NCBI RefSeq assembly: GCF_017472245.1
Contig: NZ_JAFUQR010000005.1
Span: 186,001-250,000 of the forward strand
Length of the DNA: 64,000 bases
Direction: 5' to 3'
Source: Chlamydia sp.
Lineage (GTDB): Bacteria > Chlamydiota > Chlamydiia > Chlamydiales > Chlamydiaceae
Shown here: positions 1 to 8,372 of the stretch, one piece after another
Layout of the letters: each line of letters starts with the position of its first letter
Position numbering within the stretch: position 1 is the stretch's first letter
The notes under the pieces: model-generated
Told to the model about the DNA's origin: nothing
Seen by the model: only the letters and a program-made list of their open reading frames with translations
The model's database searches: none
Position numbers and translations under genes: made by a program

Positions 1-3000
1 GAGAAGAGAAAGAGGCTAGATCAATAGAAATTGTATGAATATCCACTATAGGAGCTACTGTCGAAGAATTTTTCCCAATCCACAAATGATGAGCTTCTTC
101 TGTATTTAGGGAATTATCCTCTTGTAAACTCTCTCCTACAAAATTTCCAGAATCTAAAATCTTAAACTTAGACCCTGCTGTCAGCACTAATTTAGCTCCT
201 GGATCTTGTCTGACGCCGTAACTACACAAAGTCGCTCCATTCAACAGTTCGAGGCTTCCCTGCTGCACATGAATATATTGGGGAATCGTATTCTCTACTT
301 CTAGAAACCGGACTGCTCCAGTGTATCTATCATTCTCTCGACTATTAATCACTAGCGGACTCCCCGATTTTCTTTCTTCAAGATGCTCAAAGATTAACGC
401 ATCATGGAAAACTACAGCATGTCCTTCAATAGCATTGAAAGCCTTAATTTGAGATTCTTTACCTGCAAAATAAATGGCATCTGATCCCCTGGACCCAAAA
501 GAAGAATTTCCTTTGAAAACAATATCTCCACCAAAAGCTTCTAAAAGCACTTCCCCATGCTCTTCTATTCGAATAGCTCCCCCGAAATAAGCCGCATTGT
601 TATAGAATAAAACATTCCCTGCATTATTTGATATCGTCAAATTTTGCGTACAAATAGCTCCTCCACCCGTACTGAGTAAACCTTCTTCATACTTTGCTAC
701 ATTCCTTGAAAAAATAACGTCTCCTTCATTTCTAGATATCAAAACTTCTGGAACACTCCCATCCACCTCATTCTTCTTTTGAAAAGAGCCAGTAAAAATA
801 GCTCCTCCATAGATATCAGAAACGTTGTTCTCAAATACAACAGGCTTTTCGTTACCTACTATGTAAACCCGTTCAGCAAAAATAGCTCCTCCTGCGCACT
901 CGTTTCTTTTTGCAAGTTTTTCATTAGAAGACAAAGACTCTACCGGAGAATTCTCTTCCTCTGTACGGAATGTTTGATTAGCTGCCGTGATGAAACTCTG
1001 CTCTATATTCTCTAAAAGAGAAGGATCGTCCGTATCCTCCTTCACTTCATTCTCTACAGACATTTCAGAATTATCATCAAAGAAAGGACGCGTCACTATA
1101 TTATCCCGAAACGCAACCCTACCTTTGTTCTTAGCAATTACCACATCTCCTTTGGAGCAAGAAATGGCCCCTCCAAATATCAACCCTCGGTTATCTTTGA
1201 ATAGTACCTCGCCATTACCTACTAGCTCACAATTTCCATCGGAAACTTGAATAGCTCCTCCATAAAAACTAGAAATATTTCGAGAAAACTCGAGCTTCTC
1301 ATTATCTGATAGACAAACTTTTTTCGACAAAAGAGCCCCTCCTAGGACCCCATTTCCTACAGCATAGTTGCTTCCAAATCGAACTGAAAAATTCCCAACA
1401 ATGGAAATACTTTCTATCCCATAAATAGCTCCCCCTCCACAAGATACCAAAGTTTCAGCCTCTCGCTCACCACACTGCAAGCGATTTTGCTCAAACACAA
1501 CAGAAGCATTTTTGATAATAGCTATCTCTTCACCAAAAAGAGCTCCTCCTCCAGAATAGCCTGCAATAGCTTGAGTTAATTCTTTTGCATTTGATAGAAA
1601 AGCTTCTTCAGATCCTTGTGTAGGAACGGCCTGCGGAGCTCGAGCATTTCCTAAAAAAGAAATTTCTTCATGATTATTCGTAATCGAAATGTCCCTTTTT
1701 GCTAAAATTGCTCCACCCCCTAATCTTTCTCCATTTGAAGCAAAAGTCTTCACAATATTATCTTTGAAAATAAGAGCTCCTGCATTCTTAGAAATGGAAA
1801 CATTCTCAGCGAATAAGGCTCCTCCTCCCTGGTAATCTATCTGCCCTGAATCTGAAGTCATACATAATGTCCGAAGAAAAGAGATCTCTCCTGAGTTATT
1901 GGAGATATCAATCGTGCCTAAATTCCGGGGACCATTTTCAGAAGAGAAATCTCCACAAGCAATGATCCCTCCAAAACTAGCCTTACTCCCTTCAAAGGAG
2001 ATCCCGGCTTTATTGTTTTGAATAACCACAGCTTCTTGAGCTGAAATAACTCCTCCTCCTAGAGATGCCGTATTATCTCTAAATACCACAGGCCCTCTAC
2101 TTTCAAAAATTTTACAAATTTTCCCAAAAATAGCTCCACCCTGAGAAGCTGATTGATTTTTTTCAAAGCTCATACTACGAGAATCTTTTAAAACTACCTC
2201 TCCTAAAGAAGCAAGAGCCCCTCCTCCTAAAGAACCCTTATCTTTTGTTCCATTCGCGCAATTACCCTTAAACAAAAGTTCTGCACAGTTTTGAAAAGAA
2301 ATATCAGAAATTGCAGAGATGGCGCCGCCTGACAAAGCTCGATTATCCACAAAGGAGGTTTTCTTATCATTAGCGACAAAAAGAACCTGCCCAGAAGCAG
2401 CAATAGCCCCCCCATTAGCTAAATGAGCACTATTTCCTTCAAAATACACGGGACCATCACAATTAGTGATCACAACATCTCCTGAAGGCACATATAAATT
2501 TTGCCCTCCAGAAAGAGATTTTGTAGCTACAAAAGCCCCTCCCCCAGATCCAAGATAATCAAAAGCACTGATTCCTTCGGCATTTACCTCCGTAGCACAC
2601 TGTTTTACAGTCAAACCCTGACAGCCGTTAATTAAAATACTTTGAGCAGAACAAGCCCCTCCTTTTTCAAAAGAAGAACAAGAAGAAAACTCAACTCCCC
2701 CTTGGATCTTTTCAAAAATAAGGTCATGTGAAGAATATAGAGCAGCTCCGGACAAAGAAGCTTGTATGTCCGTCAAAGTAATTCCTGCTTTACTACCATT
2801 TCCAACAAAAGCTATCCCAAAAAATGATTCGCTATCACGAATCATCTCAGAATGATTTCCAACAAAACTACAAACAAGCCCTTGAGAAAGAGTTTGATCC
2901 TTTTGATTCACACCTTGAATAACTAAAGGAGTCGTGACAGAAAACAAAGTACTTTGCTCTATCTTCTCTGGAAGAGTTTCTACTTTTTTCTCCTGAAAAG

Positions 3001-3253
3001 AACCGGGAGTACCGGTAATTAGCTTATACTGTCCTTCTTTTTGATCGTCATCTTTAGAACCAACTAATACATCCTTAATTTGATCTAACAATACAACTGC
3101 TTCAGGAGACGAATAAGATGGAAAACATATAAGCTGTTCTCTAGCACTAAGCTCCACACTATTCGCTAGACTACTAATAGAAGCGAGAATAGTCGCTACT
3201 ACAGATAAAGAAAATTTAGAACAGGAACCCTTCATATCTTTCTCGGAACTCAT
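1..3253 (-). CDS. pmpD: Polymorphic membrane protein PmpD, N-terminal part (runs off the left edge)
   Basis: Reading leftward from ATG at 3253, the frame stays open to base 1 (about 1084 codons). The N-terminus ([18 protein letters not shown]) is followed by a short hydrophobic stretch that fits a Sec signal. The passenger carries the Pmp signature many times: GGA followed by I, L or V (I count about 18, including degenerate GGV and GGI forms), and FxxN motifs such as FEGN, FKGN, FRDN, FENN and FYNN. Pmps are autotransporter adhesins with a right-handed beta-helix passenger and a C-terminal beta-barrel; the barrel lies outside this window. A downstream ATG at 3235 is possible, but 3253 matches the family N-terminus. 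Similarity to C. trachomatis PmpD is clear from memory, with many substitutions. The gene is 226 bases downstream of plsX and probably has its own promoter. Confidence 0.95.
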   Translation of the reverse strand, partial: MSSEKDMKGSCSKFSLSVVATILASISSLANSVELSAREQLICFPSYSSPEAVVLLDQIKDVLVGSKDDDQKEGQYKLITGTPGSFQEKKVETLPEKIEQSTLFSVTTPLVIQGVNQKDQTLSQGLVCSFVGNHSEMIRDSESFFGIAFVGNGSKAGITLTDIQASLSGAALYSSHDLIFEKIQGGVEFSSCSSFEKGGACSAQSILINGCQGLTVKQCATEVNAEGISAFDYLGSGGGAFVATKSLSGGQNLYVPSGDVVITNCDGPVYFEGNSAHLANGGAIAASGQVLFVANDKKTSFVDNRALSGGAISAISDISFQNCAELLFKGNCANGTKDKGSLGGGALASLGEVVLKDSRSMSFEKNQSASQGGAIFGKICKIFESRGPVVFRDNTASLGGGVISAQEAVVIQNNKAGISFEGSKASFGGIIACGDFSSENGPRNLGTIDISNNSGEISFLRTLCMTSDSGQIDYQGGGALFAENVSISKNAGALIFKDNIVKTFASNGERLGGGAILAKRDISITNNHEEISFLGNARAPQAVPTQGSEEAFLSNAKELTQAIAGYSGGGALFGEEIAIIKNASVVFEQNRLQCGEREAETLVSCGGGAIYGIESISIVGNFSVRFGSNYAVGNGVLGGALLSKKVCLSDNEKLEFSRNISSFYGGAIQVSDGNCELVGNGEVLFKDNRGLIFGGAISCSKGDVVIAKNKGRVAFRDNIVTRPFFDDNSEMSVENEVKEDTDDPSLLENIEQSFITAANQTFRTEEENSPVESLSSNEKLAKRNECAGGAIFAERVYIVGNEKPVVFENNVSDIYGGAIFTGSFQKKNEVDGSVPEVLISRNEGDVIFSRNVAKYEEGLLSTGGGAICTQNLTISNNAGNVLFYNNAAYFGGAIRIEEHGEVLLEAFGGDIVFKGNSSFGSRGSDAIYFAGKESQIKAFNAIEGHAVVFHDALIFEHLEERKSGSPLVINSRENDRYTGAVRFLEVENTIPQYIHVQQGSLELLNGATLCSYGVRQDPGAKLVLTAGSKFKILDSGNFVGESLQEDNSLNTEEAHHLWIGKNSSTVAPIVDIHTISIDLASFSS

Positions 3254-3479
3254 TTTAAACCTGCTAAATAGCGCTTTTCAACAAACTTGCGTACCGAATA
3301 AAAATCGGTCCAACACTCGTTCTAACCCTGAATTTTGAAATAAAATACGAAACGATCTACAGACCAGCTCCAGGGATGGTATCAGAGCCTTAAACTGGGG
3401 ACTGTACAATGCTGATGGCTTTTTGAGAAAGATTTTTTATATAGAATAGATCCTTAGAAAACGGAAAAGATGGCTAAGA

Positions 3480-4430
3480 TTATCTAAACTTTTCCGCTAT
3501 ATGCTCGCACACGTTAGCTCGAGCCAGATCAACTGCTCCAGAAATTCCATTGAACAAAGAGGTTTCACGAGCTTTACCATGACATTTAATCACAAGTCGA
3601 GACAGACCACTAACAATAGAGCCTGGATAAATTGTGTAATCAAACTGCGTTTTGATAGCTTTTTCTAGGTGGTCCCCTAGAATGTGACGCAAAAAGTCGA
3701 ATAAACCTTCTGCTGTCTTTAAGAAGACATTTCCTGTGAACCCATCCGTAACGACAACGTCCACTTTACCGCCAAAAATATCTCCACTTTCTACATTGCC
3801 TAGAAAAGCATCTCCAAAAACATTTCGAAGCATACGAAAAGTTTGTTTGTGGGAATCTGTTCCCTTACGCTCTTCAGAACCAATATTTAGCAACCCTAAA
3901 GTGAACAATCGGTCAGTAGCAGAAAAAGACTGTCGATACGCAAGCCCTATACGAGCGAAACCCAGCATCTCTTCAGGGTTGACAGATACCGTAGCACCAA
4001 CGTCCAAGATAACAGCGAATCCTGACAAAGTGGGAATAGAAACTAATAAAGCTGGTCTGGGAACAGCCGGAATCATGGGGATCTTAGAGCGAGCCAGGGT
4101 AACTAAAGCAGCCGTATTTCCTAAAGAGATAAACCCATCAAGCTCTCCCCGCCGCAAAGCATCTAGTCCCAAGGCCATGGAAGACCGCTTCTTACGTACT
4201 GCGGCCAATAAAGAATCCTCCATGGACACGAAATCTTCCGAAACTACGATCTGCACGGAACGGATAGACGAAGAACTTATCAACTGTTGCCGCACACCAG
4301 ATGTAGCAAAAACAGTGAACTTCACAAACTGTTCTCCTCCTGAAGAAAGAAGAACTTTTTCTACTGCCCGCCAAACAACAAGAGGGTCATGATCTCCCCC
4401 CATCATATCTATGCCTAGATGCACTTGCAT
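3480..4430 (-). CDS. plsX: Phosphate acyltransferase PlsX
   Basis: This is a 316-residue protein. PlsX converts acyl-ACP to acyl-phosphate, the first committed step feeding glycerol-3-phosphate acylation on the inner membrane. Visible family motifs are GIDMMGGDHDP at the N-terminus, DVGATV in the middle and VVTDGFTGNVFLKTAEG in the C-terminal half. The length is slightly under the usual 330 or so. It sits 21 bases after rpmF, reproducing the common yceD-rpmF-plsX order, so co-transcription from upstream is likely. A 218-codon open frame on the opposite strand (3736-4392) is a shadow of this gene. Confidence 0.95.
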   Translation of the reverse strand: MQVHLGIDMMGGDHDPLVVWRAVEKVLLSSGGEQFVKFTVFATSGVRQQLISSSSIRSVQIVVSEDFVSMEDSLLAAVRKKRSSMALGLDALRRGELDGFISLGNTAALVTLARSKIPMIPAVPRPALLVSIPTLSGFAVILDVGATVSVNPEEMLGFARIGLAYRQSFSATDRLFTLGLLNIGSEERKGTDSHKQTFRMLRNVFGDAFLGNVESGDIFGGKVDVVVTDGFTGNVFLKTAEGLFDFLRHILGDHLEKAIKTQFDYTIYPGSIVSGLSRLVIKCHGKARETSLFNGISGAVDLARANVCEHIAEKFR

Positions 4431-4451
4431 AAAAAATTTTACGCAACCCGA

Positions 4452-4631
4452 CTATTTCTCAACGGTGATGACAGCCTTACCTTTGTAAAAACCACAAGAA
4501 GCACAGACTGTATGAGGAATAAAGGCTTGCTTACAATTACTGCACACTGCAGCAGAACACGCTTTCTTTGCGTGGTGACTTCTTCGAATATTCTTTCTAG
4601 CATTGCTATGACGATTACGTGGTACTGCCAT
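4452..4631 (-). CDS. rpmF: 50S ribosomal protein L32
   Basis: This 59-residue basic protein starts MAVPRNRHSNARKNIRRSHH, the standard L32 opening. It has four cysteines in two CxxC pairs (CSNC and CASC) spaced as in the zinc-ribbon form of L32. It lies between yceD and plsX as in many bacteria. There is a long 235-base gap to yceD upstream, so an additional promoter in that gap is possible. The zinc-binding L32 contrasts with the cysteine-free L36 at 31766-31903. Confidence 0.96.
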   Translation of the reverse strand: MAVPRNRHSNARKNIRRSHHAKKACSAAVCSNCKQAFIPHTVCASCGFYKGKAVITVEK

Positions 4632-4866
4632 TCCTACACTTCTCCTATAAACTACGGATAACTCACCCCATTGACAGAAAAATGAAGCTACCCGGGATTT
4701 AAAAGAGCAAGAACCTATGGAACGGCTCCCTAAATCACATAAAACTTATACCGGGAAACCCGCCCTCTGTTCTTCTCCCAACAAACGTAAGAGTATATTA
4801 GAGAAAAAGGTTTTTAGGGAAGCCGAAGGTTTCTTTTTCTACCGCTTAGTCATAAACCTTCTTGTT

Positions 4867-5277
4867 TCAAGAAATTTTTATAAATTCTCTTTCCGGACAT
4901 CCCTCTTCACGACATTCCTGAAATCGATCCCCCTCTAACAACAACTCATCTCGAATCAAATCACAACAATCAAACACCCCAGATTTTTCATCAGAACAGT
5001 GAATTAACTGTTGAATTACAAGTCCCTGAACTGGATATTCCACAAGAGCATTGCAAATTTTACAATGAAGAGAAAGCTTTGTGGAAATCTCTAAAGATAA
5101 AAACCACTGCTCACCATCAACTCTTTCTAAAGATCCACAAATCTCAACAGGGAAATGTATCCCTTCCTCTTTGGAATCACAAAACAGACGGGGGGACAGT
5201 GAAGCTTGAACCTCCTCTCTATCTCCGGGAAATTTCAGGCGATGAAGATAAAATTTTGCATTGTCGTCTTTTTTCAA
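4867..5277 (-). CDS. YceD/DUF177 family protein
   Basis: This 136-residue protein is encoded just upstream of rpmF. The position and the central CKIC pair followed by V-x-Y-P-V match the DUF177 (YceD) family, implicated in large ribosomal subunit or 23S rRNA accumulation. The usual C-terminal cysteine cluster is reduced here to CREEGCPE near the end. It corresponds by order to C. trachomatis CT809. The first residues (MKKDDNAKFYLHRLKFP) give a plausible start at 5277. The family assignment is moderate and rests partly on gene order. Confidence 0.75.
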   Translation of the reverse strand: MKKDDNAKFYLHRLKFPGDREEVQASLSPRLFCDSKEEGIHFPVEICGSLERVDGEQWFLSLEISTKLSLHCKICNALVEYPVQGLVIQQLIHCSDEKSGVFDCCDLIRDELLLEGDRFQECREEGCPEREFIKIS

Positions 5278-5706
5278 TCAGCCTCCTGATCTTCTAAGTT
5301 TAACCCCAAATAAAAAATCTTATGTTACTAAGGAAGCTTTTACGAAATAAAGCGTTTTTCTCATCTAATACTAGAACACCCAAATAGCTTGCAAAAGAGT
5401 AGCCACCAATGAGATTTTAAAAAAAGTGTTTGCAGCATAAGGAGTAGCCTTCTTATCCTGTGACTGGGCGACGAACACAAGAAATACAGATTGCCAGTGA
5501 AAGAATCGACAGTTGTTACTATAGAAATCACAATAAAAGAAACAAATCAATTTCTAAATTAAACTATTCAACGACAGGCATTTTTGTAGAATTTTTTACC
5601 TAATCAATTTATAATCCGCCTTCTACTTAATGATTATTTAAAGTAACTCCCCATCCTCAAAATCAGGTGAGGGCCCCTGCTGGAGCGCAGAGCATTTAGG
5701 AACGCT
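5278..5706. other. Divergent intergenic region between yceD and rng
   Basis: These 429 bases are AT-rich and hold no convincing ORF or tRNA. A perfect TATAAT at 5610-5615 is the clearest promoter element and points toward rng. The last 50 bases before rng are GC-richer than the rest (around 5665-5700), which could be structured 5' UTR. Promoters for the yceD-rpmF-plsX operon should also lie here, but none stands out. Confidence 0.5.
5584..5615 (+). promoter_or_regulatory. Candidate promoter for rng-plsB
   Basis: A perfect -10 hexamer TATAAT sits at 5610-5615, about 90 bases before the rng start codon. The only -35-like match is TTGTAG at 5584-5589 with an overlong 20-base spacer. Chlamydial promoters often have weak -35 boxes, so this is plausible but unproven. 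Confidence 0.35.
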
Positions 5707-7251
5707 ATGGAAAACGATATCTTGCTAAATATAGAGTCTAAAGAGATTCGTTACGCGCATTTAAAAAATGGCCAACTGTTCGATCTGATCATTGAAAGAA
5801 AAAAGATTCGTCAGCTGAAAGGGAATATATACAGAGGTCGCGTAACTAATATTCTACGAAACATTCAATCCGCCTTCATTAACATCGATGAACGAGAAAA
5901 CGGTTTCATTCATATTTCGGATGTATTGGAAAATTCCAAAAAATTTGAACAAATGTTCGATATAGATTCCGACTCCGATTCTGATCATTCTGAGTCTCAA
6001 CTAGAAGAAACTGCAGAAGCTCCCATTGAAGAACTTCTTAAACTAGATAGTCCTGTACTTGTCCAAGTTGTGAAGGAACCTATAGGAACCAAAGGGGCTC
6101 GATTGACCTCTAATATTTCTATCCCAGGCCGTTACTTGGTCCTTTTACCAAATTCTCCTCATCGTGGAGTTTCTCGCAAGATTGAAGATCCTTTAATGCG
6201 GGATCAACTCAAACAATTAATCCGCTCGTTTGAGATGCCACAAAATATGGGCCTTATCTGCAGAACGGCTAGCGTCTCTGCTTCAACCGAAATGCTAATC
6301 AATGAGGCTCAAGATTTGCTGAATACGTGGCAAAATATCTTAGAAAAATTTTATTCCCCAGATCACCCTTCTCTTCTTTACGAAGAGACAGACATTTTGA
6401 AGAAAGCTGTCATGACTTGCGTAGATAAAAGCTACAAACGTTTGCTAATTGACGATTATGTAACTTATCAAAAATGCAAGCGCTTATTAAGTAAATATTC
6501 TCCAGATACAGCAGTTAAGATTGAGTACTATCGCGATTCAGTTCCTATGTTCGAGCGCTTCAATATCGAAAAGGAAATCGATCGTGCAACAAAGCGAAAG
6601 ATTTGGCTCTCTAGCGGAGGCTATCTCTTCTTCGATAAAACGGAAGCTATGCACACCATTGATGTAAATTCAGGTCGCAGCACCCAGCTAGAAAGTGGAG
6701 TCGAAGAAACACTTGTACAAATCAATTTGGAAGCTGCAGAAGAAATTGCTAGACAGCTGCGTTTACGAAATATAGGTGGCCTTGTCATCATAGATTTTAT
6801 TGATATGAAGTCACGCAAGAATCAACGCCGCGTTTTAGAAAGATTAAAAGAGCAAATGAAATATGATGCTGCGCGCTGTACGATTTTAAGTATGAGCGAA
6901 TTCGGTTTAGTAGAGATGACTCGTCAAAGAAATCGCGAGTCCTTAATGCAAACCTTATTCACCACTTGTCCGTATTGCAATGGAAATGCCATCATCAAAA
7001 CTTCTGAGAGTGTTCTTGTAGAAATTGAACGAGATCTAAAGAAAATTATCAAACATAAGGAACATACCCACTTGTGTTTAGTAGTCCATCCTGAGATTGC
7101 TCAATATATGAAGCAGGAACAAGATGATGTTGAACTCGTCCGGTTGGCTAAACAATTAAAGGCGAAATTGCAAATCAGTACGTCGGATTCTATCCATCTT
7201 AACCATTATCAATTTTTCTCATTAGTTACAGGAGAAGGAATTGAATTATAG
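5707..7251 (+). CDS. rng: Ribonuclease E/G family endoribonuclease
   Basis: This 514-residue protein has the short RNase G architecture: an S1-like domain starting near residue 38 (KGNIYRGRVTNIL), then the RNase E/G catalytic core. The two metal-binding aspartates are recognisable at D319 (HTIDVNSG) and D363 (IIDFIDM). The Zn-link pair is CPYC at residues 421-424. It has no long RNase E-type C-terminal degradosome scaffold. The role is processing of rRNA and turnover of mRNA. An acidic insert rich in D, S and E (about residues 89-105) lies inside the S1 region. plsB follows after 6 bases, so they form an operon. It is CT808 (cafE) by order. Confidence 0.95.
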   Translation: MENDILLNIESKEIRYAHLKNGQLFDLIIERKKIRQLKGNIYRGRVTNILRNIQSAFINIDERENGFIHISDVLENSKKFEQMFDIDSDSDSDHSESQLEETAEAPIEELLKLDSPVLVQVVKEPIGTKGARLTSNISIPGRYLVLLPNSPHRGVSRKIEDPLMRDQLKQLIRSFEMPQNMGLICRTASVSASTEMLINEAQDLLNTWQNILEKFYSPDHPSLLYEETDILKKAVMTCVDKSYKRLLIDDYVTYQKCKRLLSKYSPDTAVKIEYYRDSVPMFERFNIEKEIDRATKRKIWLSSGGYLFFDKTEAMHTIDVNSGRSTQLESGVEETLVQINLEAAEEIARQLRLRNIGGLVIIDFIDMKSRKNQRRVLERLKEQMKYDAARCTILSMSEFGLVEMTRQRNRESLMQTLFTTCPYCNGNAIIKTSESVLVEIERDLKKIIKHKEHTHLCLVVHPEIAQYMKQEQDDVELVRLAKQLKAKLQISTSDSIHLNHYQFFSLVTGEGIEL

Positions 7252-7257
7252 GTAGGT

Positions 7258-8265
7258 ATGATGATGCATTTTTCAAACTATTTATATCAGGATTCTGAAG
7301 ATTCGTTTTTGCCCGAACCCCTGTACCAAAAGTTTCAAATTTGCCATCAGACCTATGTTGAGGCAGCAGCAAAAAAATGTTCTATAGAAAAAGCAGAAGC
7401 TCTTTGCTCTCAATGGCTTAAGGTCATTATCGATGACCTTAAAAACCCTATTATATTCCCCCCTTATCACAAAAAAATTCGTTCTCCTGTAGATCTTTAC
7501 CAATTCGGGATCGACTTTTTCTCTGTGCTCATTGATGAAGAAAAATCACAAATTCTACACCCTGAACGACTGGATCAGATTCAAGAATTGATTCGCTCTG
7601 GACATAATGTGGTCCTTTTAGCAAACCATCAAACAGAATCTGATCCTCAATTGATGTATTGCTTACTCGGAGCCTCGCATCCCCAACTTATGGAAAATAT
7701 GATCTTTGTCGCAGGAGATCGGGTCACCTCAGACCCTCTGGCACGACCTTTTAGCATGGGATGCGACCTTTTATGTATTTACTCAAAAAGACATATCAAT
7801 CACCCCCCGGAACTGAGAGAAGAAAAACTCAATCATAACCAGAAAAGTATGCGAACATTGAAGATGCTACTGAGTGAAGGAGGAAAATTTGTCTATGTAG
7901 CACCTGCAGGAGGACGAGACCGCAAAAATGCTCAAGGGGAGTTATATCCTGCAGAATTTCATCCAGATAGCGTAGAGATGTTTCGTCTTCTTGCAAAAAG
8001 CTCTGGGAAACCAACCCATTTCTTCCCTTTCGCAATGAAAACCTACGATATTCTACCTCCTCCACCGACTATTGAAGAAGCCATTGGAGAGCTTCGAGTC
8101 GTCTCTTCTGCCCCTATTGCTTTTAACTTCGGAGAAGAACTCTTTCTTGATGAACTATGTAATGCTGAAGCAACTGATACACATGACAAGCACTCCCTAA
8201 GGGCCTTAAGAGCTTCTCACGTTTTTTCTATTGTCACCGAGCTCTACAAGGAAATTCTATCTTGA
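7258..8265 (+). CDS. plsB: Glycerol-3-phosphate acyltransferase, plastid type
   Basis: This 335-residue soluble acyltransferase has NHQTESD with the H-x4-D pair at H124 and D129. The NHQTE-D form is characteristic of the plant plastid enzyme rather than the large membrane PlsB of enterobacteria or PlsY. It puts the first acyl chain on glycerol-3-phosphate. Three in-frame ATG codons are stacked at 7258, 7261 and 7264. With AGG at 7254-7256, the second or third would be better spaced than the first. It is coupled to rng (6-base gap). Together with plsX, plsC and pgsA in this window it covers most of phosphatidylglycerol-type phospholipid assembly. Confidence 0.93.
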   Translation: MMMHFSNYLYQDSEDSFLPEPLYQKFQICHQTYVEAAAKKCSIEKAEALCSQWLKVIIDDLKNPIIFPPYHKKIRSPVDLYQFGIDFFSVLIDEEKSQILHPERLDQIQELIRSGHNVVLLANHQTESDPQLMYCLLGASHPQLMENMIFVAGDRVTSDPLARPFSMGCDLLCIYSKRHINHPPELREEKLNHNQKSMRTLKMLLSEGGKFVYVAPAGGRDRKNAQGELYPAEFHPDSVEMFRLLAKSSGKPTHFFPFAMKTYDILPPPPTIEEAIGELRVVSSAPIAFNFGEELFLDELCNAEATDTHDKHSLRALRASHVFSIVTELYKEILS

Positions 8266-8372
8266 CGACCCCCTATCCTTTTGATAAAAGCTCCCGATCC
8301 CACTCGATCATAAGATTGTGCGTAAAATAGCTATCTTCCTGTAATTAGAAATGCCAAAAAAATCGTGAAAGT

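Noticed and set aside
1-3253. Recurring short pattern (gctcctcc) across the left end as a possible repeat array or CRISPR
   Set aside because: It is the reverse complement of the Gly-Gly-Ala coding motif of PmpD, irregularly spaced and inside one open frame.
3736-4392. 218-codon open frame antisense to plsX
   Set aside because: It lies wholly within plsX, whose family motifs are clear. It has Ser/Thr/Lys-rich composition typical of an antisense shadow and no ribosome-binding site.
4717-4938. 73-codon plus-strand frame between rpmF and yceD
   Set aside because: It runs antisense into the yceD 3' end, has no ribosome-binding site and resembles nothing.
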